Shown piece after piece: positions 51,951 to 62,730 of a DNA stretch of 64,000 nt. Each line of letters opens with the position of its first letter. Within the stretch, counting starts at the first letter, position 1. A model generated the notes under the pieces. The model was not told the DNA's origin. It saw nothing but the letters and a program-made list of their open reading frames with translations, and searched no databases. This DNA comes from Odontocerum albicorne (taxonomy: Eukaryota > Arthropoda > Insecta > Trichoptera > Odontoceridae), in contig OX463856.1 in the NCBI GenBank assembly GCA_949825065.1, positions 1,588,702 through 1,652,701 of the forward strand. The letters run 5' to 3'. The position numbers and the translations under genes are program-made.

Positions 51951-52435
51951 TGTACGCATTTTTTAGGGTCTTACTTTGTTATTTACTTAATATTCTTTAA
52001 CATATTTTTAGATATTGTAATTTGTTTTATCAAACACTGTTTATTCTACTTTTTGTAACGGTATAACCCTACCGGTTTCAAGGCTTTCATCTCATAATTA
52101 TGGGAGCACAAACAAGACTTTTTTAAATATATTTTTGACTTATACGAGTATTATGTATAGTTAATGCATTAACATTGTAGAAGTTTAAATACATTGTAAT
52201 TTGTTTTATCAAACACTGTTTATTCCATTCCCCTGATGATGAGGTGAAAGCCTGGAAACCGGTAGGGTTATACCGTTACAAAAAGTGGAATAAACAGTGT
52301 TTGATAAAACAAATTGAAATGTCTTTAAACCTCCACAATGTTAATTAATGCCTTAACTATAAATAATATATTTTTAGATGGTTTGAAAATATTTCTACTT
52401 GGTAATATACACGATAGTTTGTAATATATACAACG
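51951..52435 (+). mobile_element. SINE S1 body and tail split by a foldback element
   Basis: The S1 body continues to about 52014 (ttaacatatttttagat) and resumes at 52370 with a duplicated atatttttagat, then ggtttgaaaatatttc and the gtttgtaatatatacaacga tail. Confidence 0.7.
52015..52368. mobile_element. Foldback element, rearranged copy
   Basis: Left portion has tatcaaacactgtttattct, the ccggtttcaaggctttcatc block and acaaacaagac. A second copy of the outer sequence (gttaatgcattaacattgta) follows at 52155. The right arm then runs cctgatgatgaggtgaaagc to taatgccttaactataaata. A 12-bp direct repeat (atatttttagat) flanks the whole. Confidence 0.8.
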
Positions 52436-52529
52436 AATAATAATACAATTATTTTCGGTTGGTTGAGATAAATTGTTACATGGCTATAATCTCCCCAGAT
52501 TGTATTGATTACAGAGTGTACATTTTATT

Positions 52530-52880
52530 TATTTATTTATTTTGATCAACGGTACAATGCACATTACAAAAATATTTAAAAAAAAAAACAGTAGTGAGTG
52601 CTTTATTCATTAAAAAATAGTGAGTGCTTTATTTATTACAAAGAAAAATATTCCTTAAATAAAAAAATTACAATAAAACCAAATAAAAATGTACAATAAA
52701 GTAATTGAAATGACATAATTACGCAAGTAAAAATTAATTAAAAAATATAAACAATTAACCATATACACACTTGATTATACGGTACGGGACCATCTTGAGA
52801 CAGGCCACCCGCATTTCACCACACCGAGAGTCAGTTTTGACATGCGGAAAGAAAATATGGTGAACAATCAAATGAAGACA
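52530..52880 (-). mobile_element. LINE 3' UTR-like repeat
   Basis: On the minus strand this ends in a T/A-rich tail with aataaataaa. The block ggtacgggaccatcttgaga recurs at about 48-75. A 30-base direct duplication (agtagtgagtgctttattca) lies at 52590-52640. Confidence 0.5.
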
Positions 52881-52886
52881 TATTAT

Positions 52887-53280
52887 CTACAAGATCCAAA
52901 GATCCATCGATCGATCGAACAAAGTGTTAATAAATTGTATGGGATATTTATTTTGCAATTTTTCATTTTGCACACAATAGCACCGAGATCTCGCGGACAG
53001 GAGCAGACCACCTAAGATCCATTGTTGCCACGGCTCCATTATAAACCAGGAGTTGCAGTCTCCGCACAATGGATACCATAAAGTCTTCGCCGGATGCTTT
53101 ACCTGTCAGGGATGCTGAGTGATGAGACTGCAGAACAAATCGTGGTGGAATTCCATTCAATACGAAAATATTAAAATGTTTCAAGATATTTTTATATAAA
53201 CCGATTAAGAAGTTAATTGATATGATCAAGACATCGTCGGCATTGGTGGCTTTATGCAAAATACTCTTGGGAAGCAATCT
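52887..53280 (-). other. Unassigned minus-strand open frame
   Basis: A 104-codon frame (LPKSILHKATNADDVLIISI and further RFVLQSHHSASLTGKASGED) lies directly upstream, in minus sense, of the LINE 3' UTR-like repeat. By position it could be the end of that element's ORF, but I see no reverse-transcriptase motif. Short and unproven. Confidence 0.3.
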
Positions 53281-53852
53281 GGTATTCTAAGTTCCTTCTT
53301 TACCTGGAAGGTTTAAAAGGTCGAGTCATCACCGATCATTTTCAATCTCAATAATGTTTCAACTGAATGTATATTTTACTCTGCACGCCTTCTGAAAGTT
53401 AATATGTTGAGCTAGTTAGGAAGCGTTCTTGATGAGATCTTAGTATGGCGATTGTATTTATGGACTGTGCTTTTTAAAAAAGTTGTAAATATTACAAAAC
53501 GCTTGTTGTAGATATTATTTTAACGTCCCTTCCAAATGACGTACCTCTCTTTTTATGAGAACTTTAAAATTATTGACATGAAACAGAGACGGTTCTTTCA
53601 CTTAAACGTACTCATGCATAAATTATCACAATAAAAATGTCACCTTATCTTTTCGACTACTGGGCTAGAGATTTTTATGATTATGAAACTAGAAGCAGAT
53701 AAACTATTTTAATCATTCCGAGTTATACAAGTATTCAACATTATTCGAGGGACCTTTACATACTCAGCCAAATGCAAATGCTGAAATGAGTTTCTCCTGC
53801 TCTTGAAAGAGCGGCTGAATAGTCGTACCTTCAGAAATGCATTGATACTTTC
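53281..53852. other. No recognisable feature
   Basis: AT-rich sequence. Confidence 0.5.
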
Positions 53853-53856
53853 TTAA

Positions 53857-54465
53857 CTCTTACAGGCTTAGTGGTCCCCGTTATGTACCACCTTTTTTTG
53901 ACGCAGTACTGCACAATGGTACACGCAATGTACCACTTATTAAACCTCTCTCTATTGCTGCACGAACGCTCAGATTATGTACCACTTCGTATAATATAAT
54001 ACTTATGACTCATATCCGCACAGCTGCAGGTCTGGTCCTGCTCAAATTCATTTATCTTCTAATATTATTGACAGTTAGTTGTTCTTGGTGTGCCAACTTG
54101 TGCGTATAAAAGAAAACGTTATATATTTGTATTTAATTTTAATAAAAAATAGTTGTGTTGTGATAAAATTGACTTCAGTGATTGTGGTAAATTTATATTT
54201 AGGTTAAAACATAATTTTACTTGGATGTATTTCGGCATTATTTGGTGGTACATTAGAAGTACCAGTGGAAATATGGACTAGTGGTACATAAGTTGTACCA
54301 CCTCACCAGGAGTTTCTTGACCTACTGAGGAAGTAGAAATATGTTAATTTAGCATTTGTATGTATCATTTTTCAAACACGTTAGATGAAATAATAAGAGA
54401 CTTGACTTTTTATTTTTTGTACAGCCTGAGTAAAAATAAGTGAAGTTTACCTGTGTCTGTAAGGG
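53857..54465. mobile_element. piggyBac-type non-autonomous element, third family
   Basis: TTAA lies at 53853-53856 and 54466-54469. Left end ctcttacaggcttagtgg; complement of right end cccttacagacacagg. Subterminal repeats of atgtaccac occur three times in the left part and as gtggtacat/gtaccacc in the right part. A gtataaaag box is present at about 54104. No transposase. Confidence 0.85.
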
Positions 54466-54779
54466 TTAAATAGTTAGTGATTTTTTTGTTGTGATTCTGA
54501 CTATTATTTGCTTTCGTCTTTTTGCTGGCGATGAATGGAGGATTGTGTGTGCGTCCTCTTGTCATTAAAGTTAATATTACTGCTTATTTATTTTTATTAT
54601 TCGTATTGTGATTTGTATGTCTGAACTTCATTTTCTATGATATTTGTAATTTTATTTTGACACATTTTGGACTCCAATCAGCTTTCTTTTTTCGCCGACA
54701 GTTAATCTGATGAGGTATTTATGGGTTAAATTTTTTATTTCGCCTGTCGTTTATAAATTTTATGTTTTTTTCTTCATAA
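54466..54779. other. No recognisable feature
   Basis: T-rich sequence with no element identified. Confidence 0.5.
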
Positions 54780-55010
54780 TCTACATGTACAAAGGTGTGG
54801 GCTTAAAGAACATCTGATGCCCTCGCGGCCGGGCTAGCCCTATATTGGGGAGTATATCTCGACCTGGGGGATGTTATGAGATGAGCCCAGATTTTTTGAT
54901 AGCTTATCTGTTAAATGTATTTTCTGGCATTTATCTTGAGTTCTATACTTACGTATGTGTAATTTCGGAATATGTTTATATACGTACATGCTGTGTTGCT
55001 ATTAATCTGT
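54780..55010 (+). mobile_element. Family C, plus copy
   Basis: gtgtgggcttaaagaacatc, ctcgcggccgggctagccct, gatgagcccagattttttga and attttctggcatttatcttg occur in the order seen in the other copies. Ends at tgctgtgttgctattaatc, losing the polyadenylation-like end. Confidence 0.7.
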
Positions 55011-56397
55011 TCACCGCGTTAAAAATCAAATTCCTCGAATCCTGTGCGCGGCACAATTTCGGTGTTTTTTAATTTCTAAGTTTAAACGCGTATTTTGTTT
55101 AGAACCACTGATATTTGATTACAACACCAAGTACACATGACATTCAAGTAATTTTCTGATAATAAATAATAGTCATTACTCTTAAGGAGACTAATTAAAT
55201 AAAGGAGATAAACTAAACATTACGTAAAATAAACAAAGAAATGCTACGATCAAAGCAATAATTCATTACACTCACCCAATCAAATGCATATATAGTAGCA
55301 CTAGTATTGTTTATTTACGTAAGAGAGACTTAGTAATGTTTATTTACGTAAGAGAGACTCATCGCAGGACTCGATCCGCGCGACAGGTCGTTACATGTGA
55401 CGCAATAGCTGGAAATATTGAGAAACCAAAAAAAATCGGCGCTCTGTTTATTCAACAATATCTCATAAACTAATATATTATTTGACAAGGTTTTCAGAGA
55501 TGTCGCTAGGATAAAGATTATTTTAAATTTTAGTTTCATTTTCATTCCGGTTTTGTGTCATTCTTTTTAAGTATTTGTGATTTGAAATTTGGATTGTCGT
55601 CAGATCAAAGGCGTTTGTGCTTCCCGCGAGGAACACGTTAATACACCTATATTTATTTAATGGTTGTAAAACAGTGATTATCTTAAAATTTATATTAAAA
55701 AAGGCGTTGAGCCTAGTGAGACGGCTGTAATGTCTTCCGTAAAAAATGCATTGTTCCAGGCAACTCCCAAAGGAACACGTCCAATGGAATGGGTAATAAG
55801 GAGGTAGAATTGGCAGATAAAGGGACTGGCGCTATTACATAAAAAAAATCGTATATAATCGTAATATAACGTATGTCAGTGTTTTTGATATTTGAAAGTT
55901 TAAAAACTATGTATAGTAAATAAAACTAAAAAAAAAATGAAATAATACACGTAAGAGTAATTCATCGAACAATTCAGTGTTCAATTTCTTGATTGATTCG
56001 AGAAATAGTTGAACAGACAGCGCTATAGAAAGCAGCTGCAATTACTTAAAGATATAAATTCAAATGTATAAAATCAATAGATTGCATTTACGAAGTTATT
56101 CGAAAACGGGAAATAAATTCTAGAATCAACTTAATAATTCAGAACATGGATAACATAGCGATGATAAGCTAGAACCGATATTTATGGAGCTGACAGCACA
56201 GAGCTTGCCGCCATGCCCGAGTTGACGCAATCAAATGAAAGCTTAATGGAAACATTGTATTGTATCTAGCGGTTTAATGTGCGGAATCTGTACTATTACT
56301 AATAACTGTTATCTGTATTAACATAAATGAAAATTCATCTGGGTGTGCGTCTGTGTACCTGTTACGTTTTTCTTCAATGTTTATTTTTATTTTCATT
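55011..56397. other. Unassigned sequence
   Basis: AT-rich. A 32-base direct duplication (gtttatttacgtaagagaga) lies at 55308-55360. I found no gene or known repeat in the rest. Confidence 0.5.
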
Positions 56398-57060
56398 TAT
56401 TTAACACTTTTATTCCAAATACAATCTAGCGGGCTTATTGCCAGGTGGCAATTTTTTTCCAACTAACCAGACAAACGTAAATATAGCAAGTTACGTGGTC
56501 GCATCAATCATTCAAATGACTATCCATCCCCACGAAATCCATAAACACATACGTGAGCATATACCCACAAACCCCAAAAAGACGGACAATCAGCCGAACA
56601 TTCTTTTTCATATAAAGTGAGATATCATCAATCAAAAGGAAAGGAAGGGATGGTGGAGAAGAAAGGAAAAGAAAAATCAGGAATGGAACACGTTATTTTA
56701 CTGACTAGAAATTAAGAGTTTTTTCAGTCGCTTTTTAAAGCATGCCAAGACGGAGCGAGTCTTACATTGGTTTGTAACTGATTCCAGAGTCTCACTCCAT
56801 GGACAGTAAAGGACGACGTAAAAAAGAGGAGCGGGGAACTGAAAAGGCCAATAGACAATTTCTGTTTGAGCGTAGCGCTAATCCATGATTGGAAAGCCGC
56901 TGAAAATTTTCGGCGAGATAAGAGGGGGTGGGGGAACAGTTAAGAATATTATACAATAGAGACAGTATGGGAATTTGGCGTCTATTTCTAACATTCAGTC
57001 AGTTCAATGTATTTTGGTATGAAGTTATATGATCGTACTTTATGGATTGTCTCATAGCTT
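56398..57060 (-). pseudogene. LINE family L, 3' end and ORF2 tail
   Basis: Aligns with 42118-42760 over its entire length: ttaacacttttattccaaat at the 3' end, cataaagtgagatatcatca, the aagcatgccaagacggagcg block, then gagtctcactccatgg and gttcaatgtattttggtatg. The coding part is the extreme C-terminus of ORF2 with frameshifts. About 660 bases survive. Confidence 0.82.
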
Positions 57061-57224
57061 TACTTTAAAAATGGTTTAATTACTAACAAAGTTACAACTC
57101 ACTATTAAGTACACATAAGAAAAAAACATTTCGGTTTGATTCCCAACATCCACGCTTTTATGGGGGACAAAATATGCCCTCCCAGTTCGAATTCAGCAAA
57201 ACTATCATTAGACGCCACTAGGTC

Positions 57225-58850
57225 GAGTAGATAGTTGATCCGAAGATGTACCGATGTAAGGCTGAATGGAGATTCGAATAGCTAGTTGGTCCGAAGATGT
57301 ACCGATATAAGGCTGAATGGAGATTGGAGTAGCTAGTTGGTCCGAAGATGTACCGATCTAAGGCTGAATGGAGATTCGAATATCTAGTTGGTCCGAAGAT
57401 GTACCGATGTAAGGCTGAATGGAAATTCGAATAGCTAGTTGGTCCGAAGATGTACCGATATAAGGCTGAATGGAGATTCGAATAACTAGTTGGTCCGAAG
57501 ATGTACCGATGTAAGGCTGAATGGAGATTCGAGTATCTAGTTGGTCCGGAGATGTACCGATGTAAGGCTGAATGGAGATTCGAATAGCTAGTTGGTCCGA
57601 AGATGTACCGATGTAAGGCTGAATGGAGATTCGAGTATCTAGTTGGTCCGAAAATGTACCAATGTAAAGCTGAACGGAGATTCGAATAGCTAGTTGGTCC
57701 GAAGATGTACCGATGTAAGGCTGAATGGAGATTCGAGTATCTAGTTGGTCCGGAGATGTACCGATGTAAGGCTGAATGGAGATTCGAATAGCTAGTTGGT
57801 CCGAAGATGTACCGATGTAAGGATGAATGGAGATTCGAGTATCTAGTTGGTCCGAAGATGTACCGATGTAAGGCTGAATGGAGATTCGAGTATCTAGTTG
57901 GTCTGAAGATGTACCGATATAAGGCTGAATGGAGATTCGAGTATCTAGTTGGTCCGAAGATGTACCGATGTAAGGCTGAATGGAGATTCAAATATCTAAT
58001 TGGTCCGAAGATGTACCGATGTAAGGCTGAATGGAAATTCAAATATCTAATTGGTCCGAAGATGTACCGATGTAAGGCTGAATGGAAATTCGAGTATCTA
58101 GTTGGTCCGAAGATGTACCGATGTAAGGCTGAATGGAGATTCGAGTATCTAGTTGGTCCGAAGATGTACCGATGTAAGGCTGAATGGAGATTCGAGTATC
58201 TAGTTGGTCCGAAGATGTACCGATATAAGGCTGAATGGAGATTCGAGTATCTAGTTGGTTCGAAGATATACCGATGTAAGGCTGAATGGAAATTCGAATA
58301 GCTAGTTGGTCCGAAGATGTACCAATGTAAGGCTGAATGGAGATTCGAATAGCTAGTTGGTCCGAAGATGTACCGATGTAAGGCTGAATGGAGATTCGAG
58401 TATCTAGTTGGTCCGAAAATGTACCAATGTAAGGCTGAACGGAGATTCGAATAGCTAGTTGGTCCGAAGATGTACCGATGTAAGGCTGAATGGAGATTCG
58501 AGTATCTAGTTGGTCCGGAGATGTACCGATGTAAGGCTGAATGGAGATTCGAATAGCTAGTTGGTCCGAAGATGTACCGATGTAAGGCTGAATGGAGATT
58601 CGAGTATCTAGTTGGTCCGAAGATGTACCAATGTAAGGCTGAACGGAGATTCGAATAGCTAGTTGGTCCGAAGATGTACCGATATAAGGCTGACTGGAGA
58701 TTCGAGTATCTATTTGGTCGGAAGATGTACCGATGTAAGGCTGAATGGAAATTCGAATAGCTAGTTGGTCCGAAGATGTACCGATGTAAGGCTGAATGGA
58801 GATTCGAGTAGCTAGTTGGTCCGAAGATGTACCAATGTAAGGCTGAACGT
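57225..58850. repeat. 51-bp satellite array, about 32 copies, with higher-order structure
   Basis: The unit gatgtaccgatgtaaggctg, then aatggagattcga.ta.ctagttggtccgaa (51 bp), is repeated about 32 times. The minus strand is open for 573 codons with a 17-residue unit of the form HRYIFGPTSYSNLHSAL. A 164-codon plus frame is also open. Variants (rare gaaaatgtaccaatgtaa, aacggagattc, ggtccggagat) recur in the same order near 57640-57830 and 58405-58600, about 766 bases (15 units) apart. So a block of about 15 units has been duplicated. No gene-like flanks were found. Confidence 0.95.
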
Positions 58851-59109
58851 TTGGATATTACTGACTCGATTATCATCGCAGTACCACAAACTGTGATCTG
58901 AGGATTAATCCAGAGGGTGGCAAAAAATATAGGAGACAAGATCCTAGGACAACTAACCGAGGAAAATGTAACTGGATCAAGTGAATCAGATATTAAAAGG
59001 AAGTAAAATAAGAAGTATGAATAATTGAAAATTGTGCAAGACGAGCTTTATGAATGTGGAGGAGGTGGAGGTTGTATTTGGATAGAATTGTTTAAAGATT
59101 TGATCTGAA
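58851..59109. other. No recognisable feature
   Basis: Purine-rich sequence beyond the satellite. Confidence 0.5.
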
Positions 59110-59665
59110 ATAATGAAAGGGTGTGGGGGGAAAACATCTGATGTCCTCGCGGCCGGGCTCGCCTTATTTTGTGGTGTATCTCGACTGGGAGCATATTATT
59201 ATTCGTAGATGAACCTTTTGATAGCATCTCACTTAAATTTATTTTCTGCTATTTAACTTGACTAGTTGCAACCCGTGAAATATTCGCGGAAGTAAAACAA
59301 ATTCTACATTTATGAAAATATATATTCATAAATGTAAAATTTGTTTTTATATATCATTTATACATCGTCCCCTTTTACACCGGTTCAAAAATTGTAAGCT
59401 AGGTATTTAAAATTCGTTCAGTATCACGGACCCACCGAGCTTCAAATTTCGAATTACTTTCGGAGAGAATCCAAGTATTCCTCTCTCGCTCTCTTGTATT
59501 CAAAATTCAATTCTCGTATTCTTTCTTCGACGACAACCATCGTATGGGCTTTGGCCTATTTATACTATGATATATATAATTTCGGAATGTGTTTATATAA
59601 GTGTATGTATTATACATACTGTATTGCTATCAATAAACCTATATTTGTTTATTTATTATCTATCT
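59110..59665 (+). mobile_element. Family C, plus copy, split by a Helitron
   Basis: 59110-59261 has gtcctcgcggccgggctcgc and attttctgctatttaacttg. 59571-59665 continues with tatataatttcggaatgtgt and ends in tgctatcaataaacctatat, the family 3' terminus. Removing 59262-59570 restores the order seen at 54780-55010. Confidence 0.85.
59262..59570 (-). mobile_element. Small non-autonomous Helitron
   Basis: On the minus strand it starts TCATAGTATAAATAGGCC (after host A) and ends with the CCGCGAATATTTCACGG hairpin, gttgcaaCTAG and host T. Both ends match the larger Helitron at 27391-28221, as do the internal agagcgagagaggaatac and accggtgtaaaaggggacga blocks. No coding sequence. It inserted between A and T of a family C repeat. 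Confidence 0.95.
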
Positions 59666-59689
59666 GTATACATCACAATTATTACTGCA

Positions 59690-59870
59690 CCTGATCATCC
59701 AAGGGCAAATAGAGGGTCGAAGAGGTGTTGGCAGGAGGCAAATCTCCTGGCTCCGAAATATACGTGATTGGACCGATATAAGAAGCGTCGGGGATCTTTT
59801 TCGGGCAGCCGGGGACAAAGATGTCTACTCTCAGGTGATATTCAACGTTGGGGGGAACTGACATGACACA
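59690..59870 (+). pseudogene. LINE reverse-transcriptase C-terminus (fourth family)
   Basis: The plus strand encodes QGQIEGRRGVGRRQISWL, then RNIRDWTDIRSVGDLFRAA and a stop soon after. This is the typical end of a widespread insect LINE ORF2 (G-x-I-x-G-R-R-G-x-G-R-R-x-x-S-W-L). A short tail with acacagggaagaagaagaag follows. No other part of the ORF remains. Confidence 0.82.
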
Positions 59871-59994
59871 GGGAAGAAGAAGAAGATACATCGCAAGGGA
59901 CTCAGCGTTATGATATGTATAGTCACTACTCGAAATATGTCCAAATAGGGCGTATTTACGGATATCGGACCCCAAGAAACGGGGAGAGAAAAAC

Positions 59995-60700
59995 AGGAAA
60001 GAATTCACCATCCCTAGAGTTAAAACCTCTTTTGCCCAAAGGCAATATGCTTATTTGGCTCCCATTACATACAATGGCGTGCCGACTTCAATAAAAGTAA
60101 AGGTAGGAAAACCATTTAGACAGTCGATCGGAGCGTGGTTGTTATTGCGACAGGATTTTGAGTATTTGGGCTTTCAGGATGAATGACGAGTGGAAAGGAT
60201 TTATGTGAGCTCGTGAGTGTGGGTCTCTTATTGTTGTTTTAATTTTGGTTGTTTTTGTATTTGTGTTTCTGTGTGTTTTTCTTTTTTTTCTTCTTTTTTT
60301 TTGTTTTGAATTTGTTTTTGTTTTTATTCTTATGATTGTGTGCAGTATATTGTGGGATGAATATTTTTGGTCTTTCTGGAGCGATAATGTGTGAGGAGTT
60401 GAGTTTCGCAAAATGTTTCCAGTTGTAGTTAAGTGTCACTGTTTGTCAGGTTGATGAGAGCGTGCAACGGGGTTTTTTGTGTTATCAAAAATCGGAAAGA
60501 AGTATCGATTTATTTTTTCATGCTAAATATCCTCAGTGAGATACAGGCAAAAGCCTAGTTTACTGTGGATACGACAAATGAAAGGCAACAAACCCAGATC
60601 CATTAAAATTATATGTCCAAATCAAATTACCTATTGTTTTTTCTCAAATTGTGTATATTTCTTGTCATGTGTAATAATAAAAAATAAATAAAAAAAAAAT
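59995..60700 (+). pseudogene. CR1/L2-like LINE, ORF2 C-terminus and 3' UTR (family F)
   Basis: Plus strand: RVKTSFAQRQYAYLAPITYN, VKVGKPFRQSIGAWLLLRQD and a stop near 60186, then a 3' UTR ending in tgtgtaataataaaaaataa. It is nearly identical to the minus-strand copy at 34495-35240, indicating recent activity. A 24-bp tandem array starts just beyond the A-rich end. Confidence 0.82.
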
Positions 60701-60702
60701 TG

Positions 60703-60853
60703 CAAATATTCGGATCAAAGAAAGCACCAATATTCGGATTAAAGAAAGCACCAATATTCGGATCAAAGAAAGCACCAATATTCGGATCAAAGAAAGCACC
60801 AATATTCGGATCAAAGAAAGCACCAATATTCGGATCAAAGAAAACACCAATAA
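60703..60853. repeat. 24-bp tandem array, about 6.5 copies
   Basis: caatattcggatcaaagaaa plus gcac, repeated with one substitution in the second unit. It stands immediately after the A-rich tail of a LINE F copy. The unit length is divisible by three, so frames stay open on both strands. Confidence 0.95.
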
Positions 60854-61304
60854 TACGAAACATATCTGAAAATGACAATACTGAATTTAATTGAGATGAG
60901 AGCATTCTGACTTCGTGCGAACAACGCATAGATATCACAAAATATGATGACCAGAACATAATCAAGTGCATCTAAAGATTCAAACCAAAAAGATGGGAAC
61001 CGTTGGATCTGATGGAAGTATCGTCAAGAGATGAGATCCCGTAAACATCTAGTTAAGATGGCCAGTTATGGTAACAGAAAGACGGAAATTACTATAATTA
61101 ACCAGTACAGATGCTGTTACCGAGTTCTTTGACCGTCTGGATTAAGTAATTAGTAATGATCGATAAACTGAATGATCAATGGATTTTTCATCAGTTCGTT
61201 GTAATGCCAACATTACATCGTGTAGATTATCTGCCCTCGTGTTGATTTATTTGATCCTTTACTATATTAAGTATAATCGGTGAACTTATTTCCATAAGAT
61301 AATC
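60854..61304. other. No recognisable feature
   Basis: No gene or repeat identified. Confidence 0.5.
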
Positions 61305-61600
61305 TATTTATTTATTTGCTAGGCGGCAACCTCTTCCAATCAACCAGACGAAAGTAAATGAAGCATGTTACATAATCACTAAAATATTAAAATTATTATT
61401 CATATTTATGAAATTTATGAACATATACATATTAAAGGAAAAGTAAGATATCACCAATCAAAGGAAAGGGGAGGGAAGGTGGAGAGGAAAGAAAAATTAT
61501 TTACTGACTAGAAATTGAGTGCTTTTTTAGTCACTTCTTAAAGCACGCCAAGGACGGAATGTGTCTAGTCTATTCCAACTACTTATATAATATTTCCCTT
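61305..61600 (-). mobile_element. 3' end of LINE family L, diverged
   Basis: taggcggcaacctcttccaa, then agtaaatgaagcatgttaca, aaggaaaggggagggaagg and aaagcacgccaaggacgga follow the family L order. Truncated near 61570. Confidence 0.7.
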
Positions 61601-61810
61601 CCAGGCAGGTTTTACATTCAGACCTTTTTTCTTCTGAATTGACGCTTTGTAGCTTCTTAACACAGGATCTTAAAACCCTATTATAGTGTGCAGTGTTATA
61701 TAAGAGCTTGTTTGTATTTCACTTTAGAAAACGTTGTATGTATATATATTAGTACAGTATCGAGTTTATTGTCATGTGACAATTTCGTTGAACCAAGAAA
61801 TAATTGTATT
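61601..61810. other. Unassigned, with a SINE tail-like piece
   Basis: 61755-61800 (gagtttattgtcatgtgaca) looks like a degraded S1 tail. The rest is unassigned. Confidence 0.4.
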
Positions 61811-61940
61811 GCTACACTTAAGTTGTATATAATACAGGTTTTGCTACACTTAAGTTGTATACAATACAGGTTTTGCTACACTTAAATTGTATACAATACA
61901 GGTTTGGCTACACTTAAGTTGCATACAATACAGGTTTTAT
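61811..61940. repeat. 32-bp tandem array, 4 copies
   Basis: gctacacttaagttgtatac recurs at 61811, 61843, 61875 and 61907, each followed by aatacaggttt. Confidence 0.95.
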
Positions 61941-61959
61941 ACAAGTGGGTTTATTTTGA

Positions 61960-62280
61960 TAATGTTTGATACAGAGTACTCGAGTCCGATCATTAAAAAT
62001 TGGACTTTACTCACAGACTATATGCTTAGCTTTACTTTTTCGTTTGGATTATTTTTATTTCTTAAGAATTCCTCTACTCTCAGCTTCTTAAAGTTGTTTG
62101 ACAAATCCAGTCATCAGCATATAAAATATACCGTGGATGTGGTTGTTCTATATTCTGGGTTAGAGATAATTCATAATCATTTTGAGCAGAAAAGGGCTAA
62201 GGGTGGAGCCCTGGCAGACATCAATTCTAAGAGCGCTCACTTAAGACAGTGCGATTTTTTGTTTTTGATCTCACGTTATT
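61960..62280 (-). pseudogene. CR1/Jockey-like LINE reverse transcriptase core, decayed
   Basis: On the minus strand, CQGSTLSPFLF (the conserved Q-G-S-x-L-S-P block) is followed, after frameshifts, by YILYADDW, the catalytic box. Spacing fits a reverse transcriptase. It could be the missing core of family L, since the L-type 3' end at 61305 lies in the same orientation 360 bases away, but the two are separated by unrelated sequence. Confidence 0.7.
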
Positions 62281-62726
62281 GAACATGTCATGTAATACTA
62301 TATAAGTACACATTGTTCAGGAATACTTTACACCTAGCTACATTAAACGACGTGGCACTTTATATCAAAAGTAATTTGTTAGTCAATTCATATAAATTGA
62401 GGTCTTTATTAATTGTTCTTAATATTTCTGATAAGTTTCTGAATTATTTTTGATTAATTTTGCCAACTAGCCTGACAATTTAAGCGCAATCCACTTTTCT
62501 TCTCCATTTTTACCAATACTGAATTGTATTCGAAGAGAAAACATCGTATCGGTTGGTATAGGATTTTATGGAATTTGTATAGGATTTTAGGAAGTATGAT
62601 CTACGCATTTCACTTGCTTGATATTTTCACACATATTAGATAGAGATACGTTACTTTGATGGTTTCAATAAACCGAAACATGTGTTGTGTATTTTTTACA
62701 TAATTGCGTCCGTATATCCCTTTGGT
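62281..62726. other. No recognisable feature
   Basis: AT-rich sequence. Confidence 0.5.
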
Positions 62727-62730
62727 TTAA

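Noticed and set aside
57218..58939. 573-codon minus-strand frame through the 51-bp satellite as a gene
   Set aside because: The frame is nearly all repeat, the non-repetitive ends are short and unlike any family I know, and the plus strand is open over part of it.
60142..60439. Lysine/asparagine-rich minus frames
   Set aside because: They are the antisense of the T-rich 3' UTR of LINE family F, and the same pattern occurs at 34729-34941.
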